DNA from: Microseira wollei NIES-4236
GTDB lineage: Bacteria; Cyanobacteriota; Cyanobacteriia; Cyanobacteriales; Aerosakkonemataceae
Direction of reading: 5' to 3'
DNA length: 64,000 nucleotides
NCBI RefSeq assembly: GCF_020521235.1
Contig: NZ_BLAY01000034.1
Coordinates: forward strand, 1-64,000
The notes under the pieces are model-generated. The model did no database searches, had not been told where the DNA came from, and was given only the letters and a program-made list of their open reading frames with translations. Position numbers and translations under genes: made by a program. Shown here in pieces: positions 27,823-37,316 of the stretch. Numbering within the stretch: the first letter of the stretch is position 1; every line of letters starts with the position of its first letter.

Positions 27823-28476
27823 GGCTATTGACATTGAGGTTTGAATATGGTATTAATTACATTTCCTACTAATGCCAATTCCACCCTATGACCAATTACC
27901 CATTACCAATTAGCAAAAAGGCGGATATCCCGACCTGACGGGCTTTGACCATTTCGGTTATCCCCATGACTAATATCTGGACGCCCAGGGATAACTGGTC
28001 GAAAATAGTAGTATTGAGAGCTAGATCCCAAACTTTCTTAAGAAGACTTAAAACAAATCGGGATCGCCGCTGCAATAGTTCAAAGTATATTTGGGAAATA
28101 TTATACCTAAGGACAAACTTTTTATCTGTAGCATGGTCTAAATGTGTAGTATAGAATGATAGTAGGTAAAGTCATAGCGACTTCGAGTTGTGTGAGCGAA
28201 CCAGAACTAGGCTTTACCCAGGATTCCGATCTAAGTGCCGCCTTCCATAGAAAGGATTCAACCGAGTTGCAATTGGAGGAGGGGAAAAACACCAAGCAAA
28301 GCCTCCCGATCGAGACGCAGATCTGCTGGAAGGGGAGGCAGTGCAACTACTACACCTATGGCGGGATGAATCGTTACAGATAAGTCAGATAGGCTCTTAG
28401 TAGTCAGGCGTCCAGACCAAAGCTCAAAAGCCCAGCCACCAATACTTTATTTGTTGAAAAAGGTCAATACGCATCC
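27823..28476. other. Long leader upstream of the sigma factor gene
   Basis: These 654 bases have no confident gene. A 75-codon frame at 28156-28383 has no family resemblance or clear ribosome site. The segment 28190-28330 contains several short GC-rich stretches that could fold. A heptad-like run lies at 27885-27915. Confidence 0.4.
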
Positions 28477-29460
28477 ATGCCAACTGTTAACACCGAAAAC
28501 CAAACTGCCAACACCAAATTCACGGCAGATATGGTTCGTACCTATCTCCGTGAAATTGGTCGCGTGCCCCTGCTGACCCGGGAACAAGAGATTGTCTTTG
28601 GCAAGCAAGTGCAACAAATGATGCACCTGATGGAAGCAAAGGACGCCCTGACTAAAAAACTGCGCCGCAAACCAACCGAGAAAGAGTGGGCAGAACAGGT
28701 GGGTCTAAGCGAAACAGAGCTTGCCGACATTGTCCGTCGGGGTCAGCGCGCCAAGCAAAAGATGATTGAAGCGAACCTGCGCTTGGTGGTAGCGATCGCC
28801 AAAAAATACCAGAAGCGTAACCTGGAATTCTTGGATTTGATCCAAGAAGGTACTTTAGGGTTAGAACGGGGTGTAGAGAAATTTGACCCGACGCGGGGAT
28901 ACAAGTTTTCCACCTACGCTTACTGGTGGATCAGACAAGCGATCACGCGAGCGATTGCTCAGCAAGGTCGCACGATTCGGCTACCGATCCACATCACCGA
29001 AAAACTCAACAAAATCAAGAAAGTGCAGCGCGAACTAGCCCAACAGCTAGGTCGTAGCGCCACTCCCGCTGAAATTGCCTCCGCATTGGAGTTAGAACCC
29101 GCCCAGATCCGCGAGTACCTGACCATTGCCCGTCAACCAGTTTCCCTCGACGTGCGCGTGGGAGACAACCAAGACACCGAACTGCAAGACCTGTTGGAAG
29201 ATGAAGGGCCATCGCCAGAAAATTTCATCACCCAAGAGTCCCTGCGCCAGGATCTCGAAGATCTCTTAGCCGGATTGACCCCCCAGCAGCGGCAAGTCCT
29301 CACCCTGCGTTTCGGCTTGACCGATGGCAACGCTCTGTCACTCGCCAAAGTCGGCGAACAACTCAACCTCAGCCGCGAACGAGTGCGCCAACTCGAACGC
29401 CAAGCTCTCGACCACCTGCGCCGTCACCGTGCCAACGTGCGGGAATACCTAGCAGGTTAA
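28477..29460 (+). CDS. Group 2 sigma-70 family RNA polymerase sigma factor
   Basis: The protein has 327 residues. Region 1.2 ([23 protein letters not shown]) is followed by region 2 with [36 protein letters not shown] and the -10-reading [17 protein letters not shown], then region 3, then region 4 with LTLRFGL and the helix-turn-helix [14 protein letters not shown]. It lacks region 1.1, so it is not the primary SigA but a SigB/C/D/E-type stress or circadian factor; which one cannot be fixed from sequence reading. A terminator-like hairpin follows. Confidence 0.95.
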   Translation: MPTVNTENQTANTKFTADMVRTYLREIGRVPLLTREQEIVFGKQVQQMMHLMEAKDALTKKLRRKPTEKEWAEQVGLSETELADIVRRGQRAKQKMIEANLRLVVAIAKKYQKRNLEFLDLIQEGTLGLERGVEKFDPTRGYKFSTYAYWWIRQAITRAIAQQGRTIRLPIHITEKLNKIKKVQRELAQQLGRSATPAEIASALELEPAQIREYLTIARQPVSLDVRVGDNQDTELQDLLEDEGPSPENFITQESLRQDLEDLLAGLTPQQRQVLTLRFGLTDGNALSLAKVGEQLNLSRERVRQLERQALDHLRRHRANVREYLAG

Positions 29461-29499
29461 GAAGCTTGACAGTTAGCACCGCAGCCTTAAACCAGGTGC

Positions 29500-29534
29500 A
29501 AAAAGGAGAGGGAAAGCAGATGCTCTCCCTTTTC
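29500..29534 (+). terminator. Terminator-like hairpin after the sigma factor gene
   Basis: AAAAGGAGAG pairs with CTCTCCCTTTT (one bulge), with a 12-base loop, 40 bases past the stop. The remainder to 29872 holds a second CGCCTCCTC/GAGGGGGCG hairpin near 29693-29718 and no gene. Confidence 0.55.
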
Positions 29535-29872
29535 CATATCGATCGCCCATGACCAATCGCCGATTGTATTGTAAACAATTGTAACAAAATTTCACCGCCA
29601 TCGGAAATATTTAGTAACGCGACTGTATTCAATCAGAGTCGAGAGGTACAACCGCGATCGTCATAAACCTATGACGTCTGCTGGTGAAGATATCGCCTCC
29701 TCCCATCGAGGGGGCGATTTATTTAAGCAGCCAAAGGCGATCGCGGCAGAAACAAAAGTTAATCTCATGCCATCGATTCATCCTGTAGCGCGAATCGTAC
29801 TGCGTAAATAGTGAGTTAATTTGTAAATAAGACCTATTTCAGAGTGCATTTAGAAACAGCGGGGGGAAAACA

Positions 29873-30445
29873 ATGTTTAAGTCTCTTGTTAACTCTTTTT
29901 TAGATCAGCCCATGCCATCTAGCTGCTTGAAACTCCCGCTCGCAGGTCTAATGTTGATCGTGGGCGTGGGGGCGGGCAACGCTACCCCCGCACCGACCAA
30001 TAACCATCAAACTCAAGTTGCTCAAGCTACCCCAAACAATCAAACCCCTGATGGCGTTTACCTGTACGGTCAATCTTCTCAACCAGAGGAAATTGGCAAA
30101 GAATATATGGTGTTTGAGGTGCGTCGGGGTCGCGTAATCGGCGCAGTTTATATGCCTCAATCAGAGTTTAATTGTTTTCACGGCAGGCTGGCGTCGAGGA
30201 AGTTAGATCTGATGGTAAATAATCCCTTCGCAGAAACTGCTGACTCTAGTCCCCCCGAAAACCGATCCAATGAATTTGCCGCTGTTGGTGATTATCCCCG
30301 CATTGGCAATGGAGATGACCCGATAAACTTCCCGCTGACCGTTAACTTGCAAGACTATCAACGGATAGCCACAGTCAGCGAGAACGACCAGCGGATTTTG
30401 GGTATTTGTAAAGCGAACCATCAAGAGCAAGTTTGGAGCCGATAG
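29873..30445 (+). CDS. Exported hypothetical protein, cyanobacterial
   Basis: The protein has 190 residues. An N-terminal signal segment (hydrophobic LKLPLAGLMLIVGVGAG) is followed by a Thr/Asn/Gln-rich linker and a compact domain with GVYLYGQSSQPEEIGKEYMV, FEVRRGRVIGAVYMP and FNCFHG. A final stretch (LQDYQRIATVSENDQRILGIC) pairs a Cys near the end with the earlier Cys. GGGGGGAAAA precedes the ATG. I do not recognise a named family. It is probably periplasmic or surface-bound. Confidence 0.75.
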   Translation: MFKSLVNSFLDQPMPSSCLKLPLAGLMLIVGVGAGNATPAPTNNHQTQVAQATPNNQTPDGVYLYGQSSQPEEIGKEYMVFEVRRGRVIGAVYMPQSEFNCFHGRLASRKLDLMVNNPFAETADSSPPENRSNEFAAVGDYPRIGNGDDPINFPLTVNLQDYQRIATVSENDQRILGICKANHQEQVWSR

Positions 30446-30494
30446 AAATTTCAGATTGGGTAATGGGTAATTGGTAATAGGAAGAGTTCTTACC

Positions 30495-30545
30495 AATTAG
30501 CAATTAGCAATTAGCAATTAGCAATTAGCAATTAGCAATTACCAA
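30495..30545. repeat. Perfect (TTAGCAA)n heptad run
   Basis: Six consecutive AATTAGC heptads lie between the exported protein and the cobalamin gene. They belong to the same sequence class as the inner arms of family A. Confidence 0.85.
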
Positions 30546-30552
30546 TCCAAAA

Positions 30553-31206
30553 TCAATATTCAATTCCTGGTTGAGCTTTAACGCCTTGTTCGCGAAACGG
30601 ATGCTTGACGAGCGTCATTTCAGTAACTAAATCTGCTCGTTCAATTAAAGCTGGTGGTGCGCCTCTGCCGGTGAGAATGAGGTGGGAGTCGGCAGGTTTT
30701 TCATCCAGTCCGGATAGAACCTGCTCGACGGTTAAATAACCCAGCTTTAGCGCTACGTTGACTTCATCTAACAGCACCAATTTATAATCTGGATTGCGGA
30801 CAAATGTAAGCGCTTTATTCCAAGCTACTTGTGCGGTTTCGATATCTCGCTGTCGGTCTTGAGTTTCCCAGGTGAAGCCTTCTCCCATTGCATGAAATTC
30901 TAGCTGTGCGGGCCAAAGGCTGAAAACGGCTTTTTCTGCCGGTTCCCAAGCGCCTTTGATGAATTGGACGATCGCAACTTTATAGCCGTGACCGAGCGAT
31001 CGCAACACCATCCCCAACGCGGCGGTAGTTTTTCCCTTCCCGTTACCCGTGTGGACGATAATTAAGCCTTTTTCATGCGATCGCTCTTGCAAGCGTTGTT
31101 CCTGCACTTCCTTGCGCCGCTGCATCTTTTTGCGATACTGTTCCTCTGTCATGGTTCTGGACCCTGCTTCTTCAATCAAGCGTTCGGCTTGTGAACTACC
31201 GCACAC
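30553..31206 (-). CDS. cobO: Cob(I)yrinic acid a,c-diamide adenosyltransferase
   Basis: It adenosylates the cobalt of corrinoids with ATP in cobalamin synthesis or salvage. The protein has 217 residues from the GTG at 31206; an ATG at 31152 with AGGG upstream is an alternative start that keeps the whole domain. Motifs are the P-loop HTGNGKGKTTAALG, QFIKGAWEPAE, the Walker-B-like VLLDEVNVALKLGYL, and LTGRGAP near the C-terminus, all typical of CobO/BtuR. No other cob genes are adjacent. Confidence 0.94.
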   Translation of the reverse strand: MCGSSQAERLIEEAGSRTMTEEQYRKKMQRRKEVQEQRLQERSHEKGLIIVHTGNGKGKTTAALGMVLRSLGHGYKVAIVQFIKGAWEPAEKAVFSLWPAQLEFHAMGEGFTWETQDRQRDIETAQVAWNKALTFVRNPDYKLVLLDEVNVALKLGYLTVEQVLSGLDEKPADSHLILTGRGAPPALIERADLVTEMTLVKHPFREQGVKAQPGIEY

Positions 31207-31532
31207 TTCCTAGCGGGTAAGTGTGATGGCTCTCCCAATTCATCGGGAATTGCCGCCAGAACCGGAGTTCTCTTGGTCTTACATCCCCTCCAAGGGCAGG
31301 AGTCCTGGTTCCCAAGACCCATACTTTTTCTTGCAACCTGTACCGATTAGCTTGGTTTTCGCTGATGGCATTGAGGGTCAAGATGTATCAAATATACCAT
31401 ATAATTTGAAACGCTATCTAAATTCATCAATTTTGCCCCTGCGAGACTGCTTTTTAAAATTTTACTAATTTTTTTTGGGCTATTGTTAATAATTTTTATT
31501 ATAATATTGCCATAGTTTATGATAATAAAACC

Positions 31533-32195
31533 GTGGAGATTAACAGAATTACGGTAATTCAAGGAGATATTAACTCAAGTTGCTAGTTATCTCTCTGGGA
31601 GCGGCTAATGGCTAATGGCTAATGGCGAGATTGGTAAAAATCCAAGATTAGCAATTAGCAATTAGCAAGCTGGCAACGCCCTTGTTTATAACTAGCAACT
31701 TGCGTTATTACCCAACAAAAAGTCGATGCAATTGTTAATGCGGCTAATAGTTTTCTTTTAGGTGGTGGGGGAGTGGATGGTGCGATTCATCGTGCAGCGG
31801 GGTCAGAACTTTTAGCAGAATGTCGAAAACTCAACGGTTGTAAAACAGGGGATGCGAAAATTACCTTTGGTTATAATTTACCAGCTAAATGGGTAATTCA
31901 TACCGTTGGGCCGATTTGGCAAGGGGGAAATCAAAACGAGGATGAACTGTTAGGGAGTTGTTATCGTCGTAGCTTGGAATTGGCAGAGCAGTATTCTATC
32001 GGTACAATTGCGTTTCCTGCCATCAGTACGGGGATATATGGGTTTCCGATGGAGAGGGCAGCTGGGATTGCGATCGCTGAAATTAAGGTGTTTATGGAAA
32101 AAAATACATCAATTGAGCAAGTCATCCTCGTTTGCTTTGGTGAAAAAGCCTACGAATGTTACCTGAGTGCGATGCAACAGAACGGTCAAGTCTAA
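31533..32195 (+). pseudogene. Macro-domain (ADP-ribose hydrolase) gene interrupted by a MITE
   Basis: The gene starts at a GTG (31533) reading VEINRITVIQGDI, is broken after ATT by a family A element (31573-31705), and resumes as [20 protein letters not shown]. Removing the element and one TATTA copy restores a single frame of 174 residues, the usual macro-domain size, with the NAAN and [10 protein letters not shown] loops, and GIYGFP for phosphate binding. Intact homologues remove ADP-ribose or O-acetyl-ADP-ribose. As it stands, only a 140-residue frame from GTG 31773 could be translated, lacking the first strand and NAAN loop. Confidence 0.88.
31573..31705. mobile_element. MITE family A, copy 2 (inside the macro-domain gene)
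   Basis: The 133-bp element has ends ACTCAAGTTGCTAGTTAT / ATAACTAGCAACTTGCGT and duplication TATTA (31568-31572, 31706-31710). Heptad arms GGCTAAT and ATTAGCA inside can pair with each other. Confidence 0.9.
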
Positions 32196-32259
32196 CTGGG
32201 TATTGTGATTTTTGGCTAACAGCTGAAGTATTGGAAGTGGTGCGATCGCAAGATTTGCA

Positions 32260-32300
32260 ATGATATCATGTCCGGTTGCATCGGTATCTTCAGGGGGCGA
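32260..32300. repeat. Family B left end only
   Basis: TATCATGTCCGGTTGCATCG is a family B terminus preceded by TGA, without a right partner. It lies just after the macro-domain gene. Confidence 0.5.
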
Positions 32301-32355
32301 CAAGGAGGCTAAAAAGCTTGCTGTATGACTTCAGCATCGGAAACGAGTTCTGACA

Positions 32356-33643
32356 TCAGGGTAGCAACCGAAACGATCTTTGTCGCCCTACCAGCATTGC
32401 TTCCGGCAAAAATCGGCTCTCCCGTACCTGTGCTAAATTATTAGGAAAGTGCCATAAAAGTAAAGCTCTGATTTCAAAATTATCAAAATTCCTAAAACCA
32501 AAGCCACAAGGTTTTAATACTTTTAATTTGTGATTAATGCCTTCCACTATTCCATTAGTTATTCTTCTCTCAAAATAACCAACTATCTCGGAAAACCAAC
32601 GCTTAATCGTTGACACAGTATTTCGGTAATATTGTTCAGCTTTCTTTAACCAATCAATTAGTTTTAATGTTCCTTCTCCCAAAGTTTTACTTGACTCAAA
32701 TAAGAGATGGAATTCCTCTTTCAAATCGTGCCTGCCACACTCGGTGAAGCTTCTTTCACCTGTGCTAATTTTTCTTTTTGCTTGTTAGATAACTTATCCT
32801 CGGCTTTCAGCAATATATATTTACTTCCTTTTAAACTACTAAATAATTTAGCTCTGGACTTAGCATTTAGAGATTCTGCTGTTTTCTTTTGAGAAATTCT
32901 CCCTTGATTTAACTCTTCATGAACTATTTTTGTCAGATGAAATCTATCCACAGTCACTACTGCATTTGGACATATTCTTTGTCCTAAAGATTTATAGTTA
33001 CCAGTCATATCCATACTGACTTCTTCTATCTGAGACAATACTTTTTCTCCCCATTGCTGCATCACTTTTTCTATTTCTGATTGGGTTCGAGATGACACTA
33101 ATCCCACTAACTTATGTGTTTCTAAATCGACTAAAACGACAATAAATTTTCCTTGTCCTTTTACTAAACTAATTTCATCTATCCCTAAAATTTTTATTTT
33201 ACATTAACTGGCAGTATTTTTTGGGCTACAGCTATTACCATTGACCATACTTCTTCTTCTGTTAATCGATTATTTTTGGCTTTGCTCACATCACTATGAA
33301 TAACTTGCTCTGTAATAGCCTCGGTATATCTATAAGTAAACCGTTTTCTCTCTCCTACAAAATTCAAAGTTTCACTAAAAGGTTTTTGGCATTTTTCACA
33401 CTTGAATCTTCGCCGATTTAATTTCAGAACAACTTCTCTATCTCCCATTGGTAAATCTCTTACTAAATGGCTTTTATTTTGATGAATGCGATGGCTTATC
33501 TCGCCACACCGGGGGCAAGTCGCTGTTTTTTTCTCTAGGTTTACAGATAATATTAATGTTTCTTTTGTTTCTTTACTATCTTCTACTATTACACCAGGTA
33601 AATTTAGTATTTTTGTCATCCCTCTTTTCAGAATTGATTTCAA
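32356..33643 (-). pseudogene. ISL3 transposase, broken into three frames
   Basis: Frame 1 (33643-33194) holds the N-terminal zinc finger CPRCGEISHRIHQ and a second CEKCQKPF motif. Frame 2 begins upstream of the visible start, as ILGIDEISLVKGQGK, and runs through the catalytic-domain stretch SMDMTGNYKSLGQ and VVTVDRFHLTKIV to 32721. Frame 3 (32724-32356) holds ITNGIVEGINHKLKVLKPCG, the end of the DDE domain. Two frameshifts separate them, and the last frame runs past the element's end. Transposition is not expected unless complemented. Confidence 0.88.
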
Positions 33644-33693
33644 TTTTACTTTTGAGCGTTATTTTAATAGTTTAGCACAGGTACGGAAGAACC
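32415..33693 (-). mobile_element. Decayed ISL3-family insertion sequence
   Basis: Terminal inverted repeats begin GG(C/T)TCT(C/T)CCGTACCTG at both ends (23 bp, two mismatches). The element is 1279 bp. The flanks CAAAAATC and CAAACTCC are similar but not identical, so the 8-bp duplication expected of ISL3 is only suggestive. Confidence 0.8.
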
Positions 33694-33776
33694 CAAACTC
33701 CCGATTCATTTTATCGCCGTTTGGCGATCGACCTTCAGACCAAATAAGAACTTTTTAGCTGCCATTGCTTTCAACC

Positions 33777-34850
33777 TTACTTCAGTGAAGCTGCCATTTC
33801 TGTTGCTACTAACTGTCCATTCAGAGAGGATTCAACGATGGCTTGATTGCTGACTAAAAAAGCAGCAATTTCTGCGGCAGCCGATCGTCCATCGGTAATA
33901 GATTCCACAATTGCTTTTGGCCCCGTTGCCGCACCCGCGAGAAAAATCCCTCTCCGGGCAGAGGCATTATTAGAATATTGCTGATGTGCGGTGGTGTAGA
34001 AGCGATCGCAACCCACACTTAAACCTGCAATTTCTGCTAACTCGGCATTACCTTCCATTCCCACCATCAAAACCAAAAGATCGACACTCAACCGCATCGG
34101 TTTTGCTGTCAAAGTATCTTCTAAGCGCAACAATAAACTGCCATCATTTTTCTCACCAGCCTCAGAAAGCCGACCGCGAATAAACTGCACTCCATACTTT
34201 TCTTGCGATGTGCGATACAGTTCCTCATAACCGCGACCGAACACTCGGATATCCATATAAAGGCAGTAAATTTCGCAATCGGGATTTTGTTGTTTAATCT
34301 CGATTCCAACTTTAATCGCATTGGTACAACAAACTCGCGAACAATAATTATTGTTGACTTTTTCATCGCGAGAACCAACGCAGTGAACCATCGCCACTTT
34401 CTTCGGCGCTTTACCGCTTCTGGTTTTAACGCTTTGCGCCTTCAGCATTGCATCCAATTCTACTGAAGTAATGCAATTATCGTAGATCCCGTATCCATAT
34501 TCTTCTTTAAATGCAGCATCGAAATGCTTAAAGCCAGTTGCTACCAAAATCGCCGCCGCATCAATTTCTTCACCTGTTGAAGTCATGACTTTAAAATTGG
34601 GTGCCGTTCCTTCAATTCGAGTCACTGTAGCATTATTTAAAATTCTGGTTTTACCCAAACCTTGCTTCAGATTGGCGATGATTTCGGCAGCATCGGTAAA
34701 GTCAGGAAACACTTTGTACCATTTATTTAAATGTCCCCCAACTTCGGCTTTTTTCTCAATCAAAACTACATCATATCCAAAATCTTGAAGTCTTCCAGCC
34801 GCAGCCATTCCAGCAGGGCCACCGCCAATTACAACAACACTTTTACCCAT
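33777..34850 (-). CDS. HdrA-like FAD/iron-sulfur subunit of a heterodisulfide-reductase-type complex
   Basis: The protein has 357 residues. It begins with the FAD motif VVVIGGGPAGMAAAGRL, then the ILVATGF second nucleotide signature, the cysteine motif HCVGSRD...YCSRVCCTNAIK (near 175-200), and a C-terminal FAD-closing IFLAGAATGPKAIVESI. This is the compact HdrA/QmoA-type flavoprotein that links electron carriers to the HdrB disulfide site. It is last in hdrC-hdrB-hdrA on the minus strand, 110 bases behind hdrB. The last ~20 residues repeat VESxxxGxxxATEMAA-like sequence and may be an extension. In this island the substrate is probably a sulfur-carrier disulfide or persulfide (inference). Confidence 0.88.
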   Translation of the reverse strand: MGKSVVVIGGGPAGMAAAGRLQDFGYDVVLIEKKAEVGGHLNKWYKVFPDFTDAAEIIANLKQGLGKTRILNNATVTRIEGTAPNFKVMTSTGEEIDAAAILVATGFKHFDAAFKEEYGYGIYDNCITSVELDAMLKAQSVKTRSGKAPKKVAMVHCVGSRDEKVNNNYCSRVCCTNAIKVGIEIKQQNPDCEIYCLYMDIRVFGRGYEELYRTSQEKYGVQFIRGRLSEAGEKNDGSLLLRLEDTLTAKPMRLSVDLLVLMVGMEGNAELAEIAGLSVGCDRFYTTAHQQYSNNASARRGIFLAGAATGPKAIVESITDGRSAAAEIAAFLVSNQAIVESSLNGQLVATEMAASLK

Positions 34851-34959
34851 TGTCTTCGCTCCTGGTTAAATTCTTAAATTTTGCATTTTTGACTGGTTTA
34901 AAAGGGTCTTCTGCGTTCTTCAGCCTTCTTGGATTTATCCTAAGGAATGCCGATTTTAT

Positions 34960-35940
34960 CTAACAAAGGCTCAATAGGACTTTTGCATTCAATCCGCAAT
35001 CTTTGAAGGGGTCATAGCCTAATAGCAACCCGGTCAATTGTGCGTAGTCTAAGATGCTGACGTTAAACTCTTTTCCCAAAACTTCTTTAATCGTTCCTTG
35101 TTCGGCATCCAAAAATACCGTACATCCGGGACAATTGGTAAGGATTAAGTTGCAATCCGGATGGGTTTCTTTCAGACTTTTCATTTTTTTGTAAACGCTA
35201 CTTGCGGTGTAGTCTCTGTTTTCTGGAAACGCACATTGCCGAAAACCCATACCACAGCAATGCCTTCTTTCTGGATAATCAACTATTTCCGCACCGAAAG
35301 CTTCTAGCATTCCCACTAAAACTTGCGGAAATTCAGCCCCACCCATGCACTCGCCGGGGAAAATTTTCGCATAATGGCATCCAATGTGATCGACTGCCTT
35401 GATTCCCTTCAAGCTATATTTTGCTTTTGCTGCCAGCTGATACCGATTAGCAAAAAACACATCGGAAGCATGAACAACAGAAGGTCTTCCCCCCGATACG
35501 CGAGGAATCCAAAATTCGCGTCCTGTCGTTTCTTTTAATGTCTTTTCTGTGTATTCTCTCCACTCTGGTTCTTCTTCCCAAAGTTTAATCATTTCCGTGT
35601 AATTAGCAAAGGAAGTGACACAGAATGAGAAGAGATTATCGACACCTAATTCATGATGGGCAACGGAAAAATTCCTCGCCGCCATCACCATTTGTGTTTC
35701 CAGGTTTGACACATCCCCGTGATATCCAATTGCCCCACAGGAAGTATGTCCAGGCGCTTCCCGCAGTTCCATTCCCAAATCGTTTTTCAAAATCTTATAA
35801 GCAATACCTTCGGTGTAGGGTGCGGCACTTTGTAAAAAACAGCTACGGAAGCAACCCCACAATTTCCCGCCTTCTTCGTCTACAGTTGGTACGTGCTTTT
35901 GATGTCTTTCCCAAGCTTTGTTTTTTCCTTCTACTTTCAC
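34960..35940 (-). CDS. HdrB-like subunit with two CCG cysteine-rich domains
   Basis: The protein has 326 residues. The first CCG domain carries CFRSCFLQ and HTSCGAIGYH, the second HIGCHYAKI, RHCCGMGF and NCPGCTVFLD. These are the ligands of the noncubane [4Fe-4S] clusters that split disulfides. It starts at ATG 35940, 13 bases after hdrC. The last residues (VLLSLC) look out of register: a one-base shift in the AAAA near 34980 would give SPIEPLLDKIGIP and a TAG shortly after. The terminus may therefore be altered. Confidence 0.87.
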   Translation of the reverse strand: MKVEGKNKAWERHQKHVPTVDEEGGKLWGCFRSCFLQSAAPYTEGIAYKILKNDLGMELREAPGHTSCGAIGYHGDVSNLETQMVMAARNFSVAHHELGVDNLFSFCVTSFANYTEMIKLWEEEPEWREYTEKTLKETTGREFWIPRVSGGRPSVVHASDVFFANRYQLAAKAKYSLKGIKAVDHIGCHYAKIFPGECMGGAEFPQVLVGMLEAFGAEIVDYPERRHCCGMGFRQCAFPENRDYTASSVYKKMKSLKETHPDCNLILTNCPGCTVFLDAEQGTIKEVLGKEFNVSILDYAQLTGLLLGYDPFKDCGLNAKVLLSLC

Positions 35941-35952
35941 GATCTTTTCCTC

Positions 35953-36660
35953 TTATTTGCTTTCTTTGATTTCGGAGTTTCTGCTATCCCCAGTTTCTAA
36001 CCAGGTTTGCCAATATTTTTCCACTTCTGCCTTGCTGCCAAGTTTCTTTTCCATGCCTTTTTCAACGGCTTCCATTAAAGCGATCGCACCCGTCTTCTGA
36101 TAAATTGCCCGCACTTCTTCCATGTCTGTTTCGGGAATAACTCGGTGCGAACCTGGGCTATTTTCCAAATTCATCGGCACATCCCACCATTGCCGCATTT
36201 CTGCTCTATGTTCGTAATAGTATTCCCAGTTTTCTCCCAGTTCGGGAAAGTGTGCATGCGTAATATTTTCAGCTAACAAGGTATAACCTCGTTTCAGTAT
36301 ATTTTCCCCAAATACTCGCTTGGCAAATAATTGCTGTCTGCCTTTTTCTGACTCGGCAAAGTAACCGTAACGAATTGACATTCGACGCAGTGCCAGAACT
36401 ACTGAGGCAGTATTGTTACCTCTCGGACACCTGGTTTTACACGAAAAACATTGCCCGCAAAACCAAATTTTGTCTGACTTGAGCAACTCTTCAATCTGCT
36501 CGTCATCTTCCGATTGCACAATGTTCATGACTTCTCTAGGAGAGTAGTCATTAAACTCGGCTGCTGGACAAACCGCAGTACATACACCGCAGTTCAAGCA
36601 GGCATTCATGCCGTGCTGGTACAAAATGTCTTGTTTAAGTTCGTTAAATAGTTGACCCAT
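35953..36660 (-). CDS. HdrC-like iron-sulfur subunit
   Basis: The protein has 235 residues. Two [4Fe-4S] motifs, CLNCGVCTAVCP (residues 21-32) and CGQCFSCKTRCP (68-79), match HdrC, which passes electrons between HdrA/B and a redox partner. A long helical C-terminal part has PELGENWEYYYEHRAEMRQW. It is first in the hdrCBA run. A TATATRG-type motif 47 bases upstream (36707-36728) is also found before sqr and arsR. Confidence 0.88.
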   Translation of the reverse strand: MGQLFNELKQDILYQHGMNACLNCGVCTAVCPAAEFNDYSPREVMNIVQSEDDEQIEELLKSDKIWFCGQCFSCKTRCPRGNNTASVVLALRRMSIRYGYFAESEKGRQQLFAKRVFGENILKRGYTLLAENITHAHFPELGENWEYYYEHRAEMRQWWDVPMNLENSPGSHRVIPETDMEEVRAIYQKTGAIALMEAVEKGMEKKLGSKAEVEKYWQTWLETGDSRNSEIKESK

Positions 36661-36706
36661 AAATCAACCCCTTCATTTCAGCCTCTGAATGATGCTTTCG
36701 TCATCC

Positions 36707-36728
36707 TGTTATATAGCCATATATTTAT
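36707..36728 (-). promoter_or_regulatory. Candidate ArsR-type operator before hdrC
   Basis: On the minus strand this reads ATAAATATATGGCTATATAA. It aligns with motifs before arsR and sqr over the TATATRG core and a following AT-rich half. Confidence 0.5.
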
Positions 36729-36963
36729 GTGGTCAGGTAAAAATGGTTTGGTAAATAAGTAATTGTACTTAATTTGGCGGGGAAGCTAGGAGAGCGATCG
36801 CAAGTCTAGGGTGGCGGGAGGTAGAGCGATCGCTAAGCCCAATCCAATCCCGCCACCGCGATCGCATCGTAGAGTTTGTTTCGTTCAGATCTGGCATCAG
36901 TTTCCCAACCCGCCCGGAAATAAATTTCCGGGCTAATAGCGAAAGTCGGTTAAAACCGACTCA

Positions 36964-37155
36964 TATCATGTCCGCTAGCAACGGTAGTGTATAGTTTTTA
37001 ATGCTGTAGGGGCGGGTTTTACCAACAATTAAGTGGAAAGAAACCGGGTTTCTGTGAAAAATTGTTGAGCAAGGAAAGAGATCTATGAAGAAACAAAGGT
37101 GATGATCTTGTTAAACCCTTCCTTTGCTGACGCTACCGATGCCTAAGGACATGAC
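36964..37155. mobile_element. MITE family B, copy 6
   Basis: The left end is TATCATGTCCG, the right end GGACATGACA, and the TCA duplication lies at 36961-36963 and 37156-37158. An internal GAAACCGGGTTTC palindrome lies near 37031. The rest of the 36729-37316 gap has AGCGATCGC sites and no gene. Confidence 0.65.
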
Positions 37156-37316
37156 ATCAATGCCATCAAACCAGTTTGTTTTAACGGACTTTCGCTGCTC
37201 GCTGTGAGAATTTATTCTCTGGCGGGCTAATGCGAAAGGTGCAAGATCTCAATTTTGTTTTTCTAGGAAATGTTGTCTAGAAGTTGGCAGTATTTTTCTG
37301 ATGTTTGAGTTTTTGC

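Noticed and set aside
28156-28383. 75-codon frame upstream of the sigma factor
   Set aside because: No motif, no clear ribosome site; kept only as part of the leader region.
30495-30545. Short-repeat CRISPR or origin iterons
   Set aside because: These are 7-bp perfect tandem heptads typical of cyanobacterial intergenic DNA, without dnaA boxes or a replication gene.
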